Of a DNA stretch of 12,424 bases, positions 7,053 through 12,424 are shown piece by piece. The DNA comes from Natronomonas sp. (GTDB lineage Archaea; Halobacteriota; Halobacteria; Halobacteriales; Haloarculaceae). The position numbers and the translations under genes are program-made. The stretch lies in assembly GCA_007135435.1 (NCBI GenBank), contig SLIW01000211.1, positions 1-12,424 of the forward strand, written 5' to 3'. The notes beneath the pieces were generated by a model. That model saw only the letters and a program-made list of their open reading frames with translations, was not told the DNA's origin and did not search any database. How positions within the stretch are numbered: position 1 is the first letter of the stretch; each line of letters starts with the position of its first letter.

Positions 7053-7477
7053 GGTACGACCGGTGATATTTGCCAGTGTGATATAATAGTTTGTCATTTT
7101 TTATCGGAATGTCGGCCGAGAAGAAGGCGGATACTGTCTCGTGCTAACCCCTACCAGAGACCTATGTTCGATGATTAGCTTCTTGAAAGATTTATAGGAT
7201 TAAATATGCTCTCGCCCCCTCCGACATTCCTTTGCCTCGTCCACCCTTCAAAGGCTCCTGGCGGCTTCGCCTCCATCTGTATCCACTGATGTACATCCTG
7301 CTTTGCTGATGTCGGAATCAAGACGACGTCACTCACATATTTACACAATGGTGGTCGCCCAACGACCATCGGACCAGTTCGAAGAGCCGGAGACCGAACA
7401 CACGCTCCGGGGGGTACCGGGGAAGCTCGATCGAACGAGTCCTGGGGCGACGCGCAGTTCGCCGGTGGACCAGCCGA
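7053..7477. other. AT-richer 425-bp intergenic region between the peroxiredoxin and transporter genes
   Basis: It is markedly richer in A+T than the flanking genes. It contains the operon promoter and a plus-strand GAAAGATTTATAG (7185-7197) that resembles a BRE plus TATA box but faces no convincing gene. It also has a 10-bp inverted repeat (7106-7115 with 7221-7230), a palindrome GATGTACATC (7288-7297), and a hairpin TGGTCG/CGACCA (7352-7368) downstream of the peroxiredoxin gene. Short open frames here are not protein-like. It may be a decayed insertion or simply regulatory. Confidence 0.5.
7081..7088 (-). promoter_or_regulatory. TATA-like box for the transporter operon
   Basis: The minus strand reads TATTATAT at 7088-7081, centred about 31 bases upstream of the ATG at 7052, with no Shine-Dalgarno sequence before that ATG. 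This spacing suits a leaderless or near-leaderless archaeal transcript. A second AT-rich run (ATAAAAAA, 7104-7097) is an alternative box. Confidence 0.45.
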
Positions 7478-7975
7478 TCAGGTCCGGTGAAGGGCGGCGA
7501 CCTCCTCGCGGACCTCCTCTACGAACGGCCCGAACTCGGGATTGTCGCCCTCGCGCACCCACTTCCACGTGACGACGCCGTCCTCGTCGAGCACGAAGAC
7601 GCTCCGCTGGGCCACCTCGACCATCCCGTACATGTCCTCGTAGACGACGTCGAACAGGTGGACGAGTTCGTGGTCCCAGTCCGAGAGCATCGGGAAGCCG
7701 AGATCGTGCTCGCGGATCCAGACGTTCAGGGCGAACGGGAGGTCGACGCTGACGCCGTAGACCCGCGCGTCGAGCGCCTCGAAGTCCGCCATCGTGTCGC
7801 GGAAGGCGCACATCTCGTCGGTACAGCCACTCGTGAACGCAGCCGGGAAGAACGCCAGGACGATCGGTCCCTCCCCGAGCGTCTCCGAGAGGGTGAACGG
7901 CTCCAGGTCGTTGTACGCCTCCCCGCCGGCCATGGGGACCGTGAAGTCCGGGACGGTCTCACCGACTTCTACCAT
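7478..7975 (-). CDS. bcp: peroxiredoxin, PrxQ/BCP type
   Basis: This cytoplasmic thiol peroxidase (165 residues) reduces hydrogen peroxide and organic hydroperoxides. The active-site loop FFPAAFTSGC (42-51) carries the P-x3-T-x2-C motif with peroxidatic Cys51. Cys56 five residues later matches the resolving cysteine of the atypical two-Cys PrxQ/BCP class. Arg124 in AQRSVFVLD is the expected catalytic arginine. The open frame extends further upstream through basic, tandem-repeat-encoded residues. The ATG at 7975 (MVEVGETVPDF) is the correct start because the thioredoxin-like fold begins there. No Shine-Dalgarno is visible, so the transcript is probably leaderless, but no clear TATA box was found. 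The gene is divergent from the HD-domain gene across a repeat-filled 272-bp spacer. Confidence 0.93.
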   Translation of the reverse strand: MVEVGETVPDFTVPMAGGEAYNDLEPFTLSETLGEGPIVLAFFPAAFTSGCTDEMCAFRDTMADFEALDARVYGVSVDLPFALNVWIREHDLGFPMLSDWDHELVHLFDVVYEDMYGMVEVAQRSVFVLDEDGVVTWKWVREGDNPEFGPFVEEVREEVAALHRT

Positions 7976-8032
7976 GTGTGTGTCGTGGGGTGCGGACCGC
8001 CAAGTAGGTTGCCGCGATCTATCAGGCTGGAG

Positions 8033-8167
8033 GATCGCCGCGACCGATGGGTTCCGGAGGGTCGCCGGGATTCGTCGTTGTCGGAGGGTCGCCGAGACTC
8101 GTCGGTGTCGGTGACTCACCGGGATTCGTCGTTGTCGGAGGGTCGCAGAGACTCGTCGGTGTCGGAC
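8033..8167. repeat. 27-bp tandem repeat, five copies, alternating A-B-A-B types
   Basis: Units run 8033-8059 (degenerate), 8060-8086, 8087-8113, 8114-8140 and 8141-8167. The second and fourth units share GGGATTCGTCGTTGTCGGAG exactly; the third and fifth share GAGACTCGTCGGTGTCGG exactly. The array therefore expanded as a 54-bp double unit. It fills the shared upstream region of the divergent peroxiredoxin and HD-domain genes. Its length in multiples of three creates spurious open frames on both strands. Confidence 0.92.
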
Positions 8168-8216
8168 GATCGTCTGGGAGATATCTGCATACGGGCCCGC
8201 CGACCGTTCCACGTCG

Positions 8217-8222
8217 TTTTTT
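8217..8222 (+). promoter_or_regulatory. T-rich TATA-like box for the first HD-domain gene
   Basis: TTTTTT at 8217-8222 lies 26-31 bases before the ATG at 8248, in otherwise GC-rich DNA, with no clear ribosome-binding site before the ATG. This fits a leaderless archaeal promoter. Confidence 0.4.
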
Positions 8223-8247
8223 GGCACCGAGGGGCGAAGCCAGGCCG

Positions 8248-9402
8248 ATGAATGCCATCAAGGACTCCGTCCACGACTGGATCCCCGTCGATCCCGTCGC
8301 GGAGGACCTGCTGGACGCGCCGGCGGTCCAGCGACTCCGCCACATCAAGCAGCTGTCGACGGTCCGGCTGGTCTACCCCTCCGCCTCACACACCCGCTTC
8401 GAGCACTCGCTGGGGGTCTATCACCTCGCCCGCGAGGCCCTCACCCACCTCGGTGTGGACGGTGACCGCGCCGCCCACGTCCGGGCCGCGGCCCTCCTCC
8501 ACGACGTGGGCCACGGCCCGTACGGCCACCAGACGGAGGACGTCATCCGCCGGCACACCGGACGGGACCACGACGAGCTCGGGGACCTGCTGTCGGAGAC
8601 CGACCTCGCCGCGAGGCTCGACTCGCACGGCCTCGACCCCGGACGCGTGGCCGACCTGGTGGCCGGCGAGGGGGAGCTCGGTCAGCTGGTCTCGGGCGTC
8701 CTCGACGTCGACCGGATGGACTACCTCGTCCGGGACGCCCACCACACCGGCGTCCCCTACGGCAGCGTGGACACGGGCCGGCTCCTGCGCGGGTTACGGT
8801 ACCGCGATGGCCGACTCGTCCTGTCCGAGGGGAACGTCCAGACGGCCGAGTCGCTCCTCCTCGCCCGGGCGCTGATGGACGGCATCGTCTACCGACACCA
8901 CGTCTCCCGGATCGCCGGTTCGATGCTCGAGCGTGCCTGTGAGCGGCTCCTCCGGACCGACACCGACGTCGAGGAGTTCGTCCGGATGGCCGACCACGAT
9001 CTCCTCGTCGCGCTCCGCGAGCGTGTCCCCGACCTCGGCGGCCGGATCGAGCGCCGCGAACTCTACAAGCGCGCGGTCTGGACCGGCCTCGATCGGGTCC
9101 CCGACGTGGTCACCGAGATGGATCGCGAAGACGAACGGCGGGCCGCTCGCGAGATCGCCGACGCGGCGGGCGTCGACCGCGAGTCAGTCCTCGTCGACAT
9201 ACCCGCCCGGCCGGGCCTCAAGGAGGCACGCACGCGGGTCGTCGTCGACGACGTCGTCCAGCGGCTCGAGGACGCCTCGGAGCTCGTGAGCGCCCTCAGA
9301 CGATCGCGCAGGGCGCAGTGGCGCCTCGGCGTCTACGCGCCTGACGGTCAGGTCGAGGCCGTGGGGGCCGCTGCCTCCGAGGTGCTGGGCCTGTCGTCGT
9401 AG
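8248..9402 (+). CDS. HD-domain metal-dependent phosphohydrolase (COG1078/SAMHD1-like)
   Basis: Predicted cytoplasmic phosphohydrolase (384 residues) of the group that includes dNTP triphosphohydrolases such as SAMHD1; the actual substrate is unknown. The metal-binding HD set is visible: His53 in TRFEHSLGVYHL (49-60), His85-Asp86 and His89 in LLHDVGHGPYGH (83-94), and Asp155 in LDVDRMDYLVRDAHHTG (152-168). The C-terminal half is helical and acidic. The upstream ATG at 8047 would add 67 Gly/Val-rich residues made of the 27-bp repeat and is rejected. The protein family begins at MNAIKDSVHD, which the paralogue at the right edge reproduces. The gene is transcribed away from the peroxiredoxin gene and converges on the aminotransferase gene. 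Confidence 0.92.
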   Translation: MNAIKDSVHDWIPVDPVAEDLLDAPAVQRLRHIKQLSTVRLVYPSASHTRFEHSLGVYHLAREALTHLGVDGDRAAHVRAAALLHDVGHGPYGHQTEDVIRRHTGRDHDELGDLLSETDLAARLDSHGLDPGRVADLVAGEGELGQLVSGVLDVDRMDYLVRDAHHTGVPYGSVDTGRLLRGLRYRDGRLVLSEGNVQTAESLLLARALMDGIVYRHHVSRIAGSMLERACERLLRTDTDVEEFVRMADHDLLVALRERVPDLGGRIERRELYKRAVWTGLDRVPDVVTEMDREDERRAAREIADAAGVDRESVLVDIPARPGLKEARTRVVVDDVVQRLEDASELVSALRRSRRAQWRLGVYAPDGQVEAVGAAASEVLGLSS

Positions 9403-9420
9403 GATATCCGATCGGTGTGC

Positions 9421-9492
9421 CTGTGCTCTCCGGGGTTCCTGTTCCCTCCGGCGTTCCTGTGCTCTCCTGGGTTCCTGTTCCATCCGGCGTTC
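9421..9492. repeat. 18-bp/36-bp tandem repeat in a convergent intergenic region
   Basis: Two 36-bp copies (9421-9456, 9457-9492) match at 34 of 36 bases. Each is built from two related 18-bp halves (15 of 18 identical), and the start of a fifth half follows. It occupies most of the 144-bp gap between the converging HD-domain and aminotransferase stop codons. There is no evident hairpin or T-run terminator. Confidence 0.92.
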
Positions 9493-9546
9493 CTGTTCTA
9501 CGACCCGCCCGGTGTGGTGGTCTGCCGACGTGCTCGTCTATCTGGA

Positions 9547-10935
9547 TCAGATGACCGTCGTGGGGTCGCCTCCGGTGCCTCCGTCGGTGGACGCGTCGTC
9601 GATCGCCGCGAGCAGGAGGTCGGCGGCGAGGTCGACCTCGCGTTCCGTCACGTCCAGCGGGGGGAGCAGGCGCATCGATCGCCGGCCACAGCCGAGGGTG
9701 AGCAGCCCCCGTTCGAGGGCCGCCCGGATCGTCCGATCGAGCACCTCCCTGGACGGGAGATCCAGGGCGACCATCAGCCCCGCGCCGCGGACGTTGGTGA
9801 CGTGGCCGGGATCGGCCTCACGGAGTCGATCTCGCAGCTGTTCGCCCCGCTCCCGGACGTTCGCCAGCAGTCCCTCCTCCGCGATGGTGTCCAGGATGAG
9901 CGCCCCCTGCATCGCGGCGAAGACGTCGCCCCCGCCCCACGTCGAGGAGATGCGACCCTGCTCGTCCGGGAACACGTCACGTCGCGAGATCGTCGCGCCG
10001 ACCTGGAGGGCCTTCGCGCTCGTGATCACGTCCGGCTCGAAGGCGTAGTGGTCCGAGCCCCACCACTCACCGGTCCTGCCGAGGCCCGTCTGGATCTCGT
10101 CGGCGATCAGGAGGACGTCGTGGCGCTCGCAGACCCGCTGGATCTCCGCGGCGAACTCGTCGCTCGGGAACCGGTAGCCCCCCTCGCCCTGGATCGGTTC
10201 GACGATGACGTACGCGAGGTCCGCAGGGTCGAGGTGTCCGCCGTCCGAATCGAGCATCCCGTCGAGCAGGGAACCGTCCTCCTCTGTGGGGAAGAACCCG
10301 CACCCGCAGGTCGACGCGGTGCACGTGCGGTCGCGGCAGTAGGGGAGCGCGTGGACGCCGGCGATCTCGGGGAAGTGCCGTCGGTGGACCGCCTTCGAGC
10401 GGTTGAGCGAGAGCGCACCGAGGGTCCGGCCGTGGAAGGCACCTCTGAAGGTGATCGCCTGGCTGGCGCCCGATCGCCGATCGTAGCAGATCTTGATGGC
10501 GTTCTCGATCGCCTCCGCCCCGGAGTTCGACAGGAAGACCGTGTCGAGACCGTACGGGGCGGTGAGCTCCGTCAGGCGGTCCATGAGCTGTGCCGGCCCC
10601 GGGACCTCCGGCGCGTCGGGCGGCCAGCCGGTCGCGGCGTAGAAGTTCTGGCCGGCGAACTTCGAGGGGTTCGGGAGGTCGAACTCGTCGAGCCGCGCGC
10701 GAAGGGTCGGGTTGTTGTACCCGAGCGGTGCCGAGGCGACGTGGCTAGTGAAGTCGAGCAGGACGTTGCCGTCGACGTCCGTACAGAAGGGACCGACCGC
10801 CTCGTCGGTGAGGTCCCAGACGAACTCGTAGGAGGGGGTGCTCGGGGCGGCGACCTGCTGGTGGTGGTCGATCCAGCGGTCGGCCCGTTCACCCGGGAAC
10901 GATTCGACAGCCGGCTCCACGGTGTCGCGGTCCAT
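9547..10935 (-). CDS. class III PLP-dependent aminotransferase (GabT/acetylornithine aminotransferase-like)
   Basis: Predicted cytoplasmic aminotransferase (462 residues) moving an amino group between an omega- or alpha-amino compound and a keto acid; the substrate is not assignable. Fold-type I features are phosphate-binding SNSGAEAIENAIK (136-148), FRGAFHGRT (163-171), Asp279 in IADEIQTGLGRTGEWW (277-292) for the pyridine nitrogen, and Schiff-base Lys308 in TSAKALQVGA (305-314). STWGGGDVFA (331-340) corresponds to the usual STFGGN region. A short insertion around 199-215 carries Cys200, Cys205, Cys210 and Cys212 (C-x4-C-x4-C-x-C), uncommon in this family. The start at 10935 has AAGGAG seven bases upstream. 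The frame continues 70 residues further upstream but is not protein-like. Confidence 0.93.
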   Translation of the reverse strand: MDRDTVEPAVESFPGERADRWIDHHQQVAAPSTPSYEFVWDLTDEAVGPFCTDVDGNVLLDFTSHVASAPLGYNNPTLRARLDEFDLPNPSKFAGQNFYAATGWPPDAPEVPGPAQLMDRLTELTAPYGLDTVFLSNSGAEAIENAIKICYDRRSGASQAITFRGAFHGRTLGALSLNRSKAVHRRHFPEIAGVHALPYCRDRTCTASTCGCGFFPTEEDGSLLDGMLDSDGGHLDPADLAYVIVEPIQGEGGYRFPSDEFAAEIQRVCERHDVLLIADEIQTGLGRTGEWWGSDHYAFEPDVITSAKALQVGATISRRDVFPDEQGRISSTWGGGDVFAAMQGALILDTIAEEGLLANVRERGEQLRDRLREADPGHVTNVRGAGLMVALDLPSREVLDRTIRAALERGLLTLGCGRRSMRLLPPLDVTEREVDLAADLLLAAIDDASTDGGTGGDPTTVI

Positions 10936-11234
10936 GTACCCACTCCTTGTCGGGCCGGTGAGATAATACAGGTGGCTTCGGCCCAGCGAGCGAGCCGATC
11001 GATCAGCCGTACGCTCGGTCGCGTCTCCCGAGTGGCACAGGGGGTGCGCCGGTCCGTCGATGGGATGCCACGCGCAGAGTGAACGACACGGGATCGACGG
11101 CGCGCCGAGAGGAGGTGAATGGACGAGGCACAACCGTCCAGGCATTCCACGAGCCCTGGCCAGCGGTGGTCTGGGCCGGGGAAGCTACCACCGCGGCGTG
11201 GCCGACGACCACACGGGGTTCCGGACTGGGAGCG
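10936..11234. other. 299-bp intergenic region upstream of the aminotransferase gene
   Basis: It contains the aminotransferase ribosome-binding site and an AT-rich promoter candidate (10961-10968). A plus-strand GGAGGTGA directly abuts an ATG at 11119; the frame it opens runs antisense through the DUF2391-like gene and does not look like protein. No tRNA, repeat array or strong terminator was seen. Confidence 0.5.
10943..10948 (-). promoter_or_regulatory. ribosome-binding site of the aminotransferase gene
   Basis: AAGGAG lies seven bases before the ATG at 10935 and fixes this start over the longer upstream open frame. An AT-rich TATTATCT at 10968-10961 may be part of a promoter. If so, the predicted transcript start would fall close to this site, so a more distant promoter is also possible. 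Confidence 0.55.
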
Positions 11235-11885
11235 TCACTCCTTCGACTCGCTCCCGTCACCGATGTCGGCGATGAGGTCGCTGATGTCGGTCCCGGAGCT
11301 CTCGCCGGGGAGGATGTCGCCCAGCGTCGAACCGAGCGCGGCGGCCGCCCAGAGGACCGTTATCCGTGCGAGCCGTTCGAGCGCGGTGGGGTCCTCCTCG
11401 TGGAGCCGGCCCCATATGAACATCATCACCGCCGCGACCGTGAACGAGATCACCAGCACGCCGAGGAGTCGCCTGGGGACGACCCCGAATATCGGGCTCG
11501 TGATGCGGACGTCCCGGAAGTCGGTCGCGTACAGTAACCCGGTCGCCAGTGCGACGACGAAGATCGAGTTGACCGCGAGGAAAATGGGGAGGGGCCCCAC
11601 GGTGAACTCCAGGAACCACTCGGCGATCTCGAAGACCCCGTCCTCGACGAGGAGCGGCAACGAGAAGACGATCCCGCCGACGATCCCCTCGGAGATGTCC
11701 CTGGTGGTGTACTTTCGGATGCGGTCGCTCCCGGGGACGCGTTTGATCATCCGCTTCGCCCGTTCGACCTCCCGTTGCTCCTCGGGGGTCGTCACGGTCC
11801 GCTCCAGTACCCGTAACTGTTCGAGGACGTCCTCGATGTCGTAGTTGCCGGTACCCTCCCCGGCCGGCTGCTCGCCCTGTGACAT
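11235..11885 (-). CDS. four-helix integral membrane protein, DUF2391-like
   Basis: This 216-residue protein has a charged, probably coiled-coil N-terminal region (about 14-60, heptad-like Leu/Val/Glu with VLEQLRVLERTV). Hydrophobic segments follow at about 66-80, 98-119, 140-157 and 173-192, and an acidic tail ends it. The SEGIVGGIVFSLPLLVEDGV segment (65-84) and the helix pattern match the DUF2391/TIGR02587-type putative membrane proteins of haloarchaea. This is recall of a family, not a database hit, and no biochemical function is known to me. The ATG at 11885 is supported by a TATA-like box about 26 bases upstream and absence of a ribosome-binding site. The gene is divergent from the second HD-domain gene. 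Confidence 0.8.
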   Translation of the reverse strand: MSQGEQPAGEGTGNYDIEDVLEQLRVLERTVTTPEEQREVERAKRMIKRVPGSDRIRKYTTRDISEGIVGGIVFSLPLLVEDGVFEIAEWFLEFTVGPLPIFLAVNSIFVVALATGLLYATDFRDVRITSPIFGVVPRRLLGVLVISFTVAAVMMFIWGRLHEEDPTALERLARITVLWAAAALGSTLGDILPGESSGTDISDLIADIGDGSESKE

Positions 11886-11908
11886 ACACGGCTGGTGATA
11901 TCGGTGCC

Positions 11909-11914
11909 ATATAA
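11909..11914 (-). promoter_or_regulatory. TATA-like box for the DUF2391-like gene
   Basis: The minus strand reads GCTTATATGG, with TTATAT at 11914-11909, centred about 26 bases before the ATG at 11885. This is the spacing of a leaderless archaeal promoter. Confidence 0.5.
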
Positions 11915-11940
11915 GCTCCCCCTACCGTGACCGGCCACTT

Positions 11941-11976
11941 GACCGCCACCGGTCACTCGACCGCCAGCGGCCACCG
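11941..11976. repeat. degenerate 18-bp tandem repeat, two copies
   Basis: Positions 11941-11958 and 11959-11976 share about 14 of 18 bases (both begin GACCGCCA), with a shortened relative at 11929-11940. A palindrome CCACCGGTGG (11971-11980) and a six-base-pair hairpin CGTCCG/CGGACG (11984-12000) follow. All lie in the 210-bp divergent region between the DUF2391-like gene and the second HD-domain gene, where an operator would be expected. Confidence 0.55.
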
Positions 11977-12064
11977 GTGGGACCGTCCGCCCGACGGACG
12001 AGTCCGGATCCACGCGATCCACGATCCCCGGGACGGAAAGCGGCAGCGTCCGGAAGGTCGCGGG

Positions 12065-12070
12065 TTTATG
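12065..12070 (+). promoter_or_regulatory. TATA-like box for the second HD-domain gene
   Basis: TTTATG at 12065-12070 lies 26-31 bases before the ATG at 12096, the same spacing as the T-run before the first HD-domain gene. No ribosome-binding site is present before that ATG. Confidence 0.45.
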
Positions 12071-12095
12071 AACCGTGCCGCCGAAGCCGCGGGCG

Positions 12096-12424
12096 ATGGC
12101 GACGATCAAGGACAGCGTCCACGATCACATCGCGGTCGAGGGGGTCGCCGAGGAACTCCTCGATACCCCCGCCGTCCAGCGGCTCCGGCGGATCAAGCAG
12201 CTCGGCACCGCCGAGCTGGTCTACCCCTCGGCGAACCACACCCGCTTCGAGCACTCGCTGGGGGTCTACCACCTCGCGACGGAGGCCCTCGAGCACCTCG
12301 GCGTGGAGGGGACCCAGGCCGAGCGGGTACGGGCGGCCGCGATGCTCCACGACGTCGGCCACTGTCCGTTCAGCCACAACATCGAGGACCTGGTGGCGCG
12401 ACACACCGGCCGGATGCACGACGA
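12096..12424 (+). CDS. second HD-domain phosphohydrolase, 3' truncated by the window edge
   Basis: The first 109 residues are visible, beginning MATIKDSVHDHIAVEGVAEE. The frame stays open to the window end, so the gene continues beyond it. HD-domain metal ligands visible are His53 (TRFEHSLGVYHL) and His85-Asp86/His89 (MLHDVGHCPFSH). It aligns without gaps to the first HD protein at 79 of 109 positions (72%), and 32 bases (8389-8420 and 12237-12268) are identical in DNA. The two are therefore paralogues, about 3.8 kb apart from start to start on the same strand. An ATG at 12068 is in a different frame and is not the start. Substrate unknown; dNTP or another nucleotide is the family-based guess. 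Confidence 0.9.
   Translation, partial: MATIKDSVHDHIAVEGVAEELLDTPAVQRLRRIKQLGTAELVYPSANHTRFEHSLGVYHLATEALEHLGVEGTQAERVRAAAMLHDVGHCPFSHNIEDLVARHTGRMHD

Noticed and set aside
7352..7368. Hairpin TGGTCG/CGACCA as the peroxiredoxin terminator
   Set aside because: It lies about 110 bases past the stop codon, has only six pairs, and is not followed by a T-run on the transcript strand.
7175..7369. 64-codon minus-strand frame in the AT-rich island
   Set aside because: No promoter or ribosome-binding site, atypical composition, no recognisable motif.
7976..8227. 84-residue N-terminal extension of the peroxiredoxin
   Set aside because: Basic, composed of translated 27-bp repeats; the peroxiredoxin fold starts at the ATG at 7975.
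8047..8247. 67-residue Gly/Val-rich repeat N-terminus of the first HD protein
   Set aside because: It is the same repeat array read on the other strand; the paralogue at the right edge starts at the equivalent of 8248 and has no such extension.
9415..11082. 555-codon plus-strand frame across the aminotransferase gene
   Set aside because: Shadow of the minus-strand enzyme, beginning within the 18/36-bp repeat.
10936..11145. 70-residue extension of the aminotransferase
   Set aside because: Non-haloarchaeal composition (Cys/His/Arg-rich, not acidic), and a good ribosome-binding site sits seven bases before the ATG at 10935.
11119..11844. Plus-strand 241-codon frame preceded by GGAGGTGA
   Set aside because: The Shine-Dalgarno abuts the ATG too closely, the frame is fully antisense to the DUF2391-like gene, and the translation is Ser/Arg-rich noise.

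Overview
The window looks like chromosomal DNA of a haloarchaeon (class Halobacteria). Support: strongly GC-rich DNA with G/C in third codon positions, very acidic Asp/Glu-rich proteins, a Tat-type twin-arginine lipoprotein signal on the substrate-binding protein, a DUF2391-type membrane protein, and TATA-like boxes about 26-31 bases upstream of several start codons with no ribosome-binding site, as expected for leaderless archaeal transcripts. No phage, plasmid, CRISPR, rRNA or tRNA signature was seen.

Layout. Positions 175-7052 (minus strand) hold a complete dipeptide/oligopeptide-family (Dpp/Opp/Nik) ABC importer in transcription order: lipoprotein solute-binding protein (7052-5322), two permeases (4890-3892, 3888-2896) and two ATPases (2772-1636, 1569-175). 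Positions 7975-7478 (minus) encode a PrxQ/BCP peroxiredoxin. Divergent from it, 8248-9402 (plus) encodes an HD-domain phosphohydrolase. Convergent with that, 10935-9547 (minus) encodes a class III PLP aminotransferase. Upstream of it, 11885-11235 (minus) encodes a four-helix DUF2391-like membrane protein. Divergent from that, the window ends in the 5' part of a second HD-domain gene (12096 onward, plus), whose first 109 residues are 72% identical to the first HD protein.

How the genes work together: the five transporter genes form one import machine. The binding protein captures a solute outside the membrane, the two permeases form the channel and the two ATPases drive it. The exact substrate cannot be read from sequence. 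The remaining genes look like ordinary single transcription units.

The most unusual feature lies between the genes. Most spacers carry their own unrelated short tandem repeat: 35 bp, 24 bp, 14 bp x6, 27 bp x5, 18/36 bp, and 18 bp. In the transporter operon two of these spacers appear organised around translation. The spacer between the ATPase genes is a 35-bp duplication that triplicates the ATGA stop/start overlap together with its GGAGG ribosome-binding site, leaving two 12-codon mini-ORFs chained between the two ATPases. The spacer upstream of the first ATPase contains a 37-codon His/Asp/Arg-rich mini-ORF that also ends in an ATGA overlap. These translation-coupled mini-ORFs are the best candidate here for something undescribed. 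No evidently novel multi-gene system is visible.
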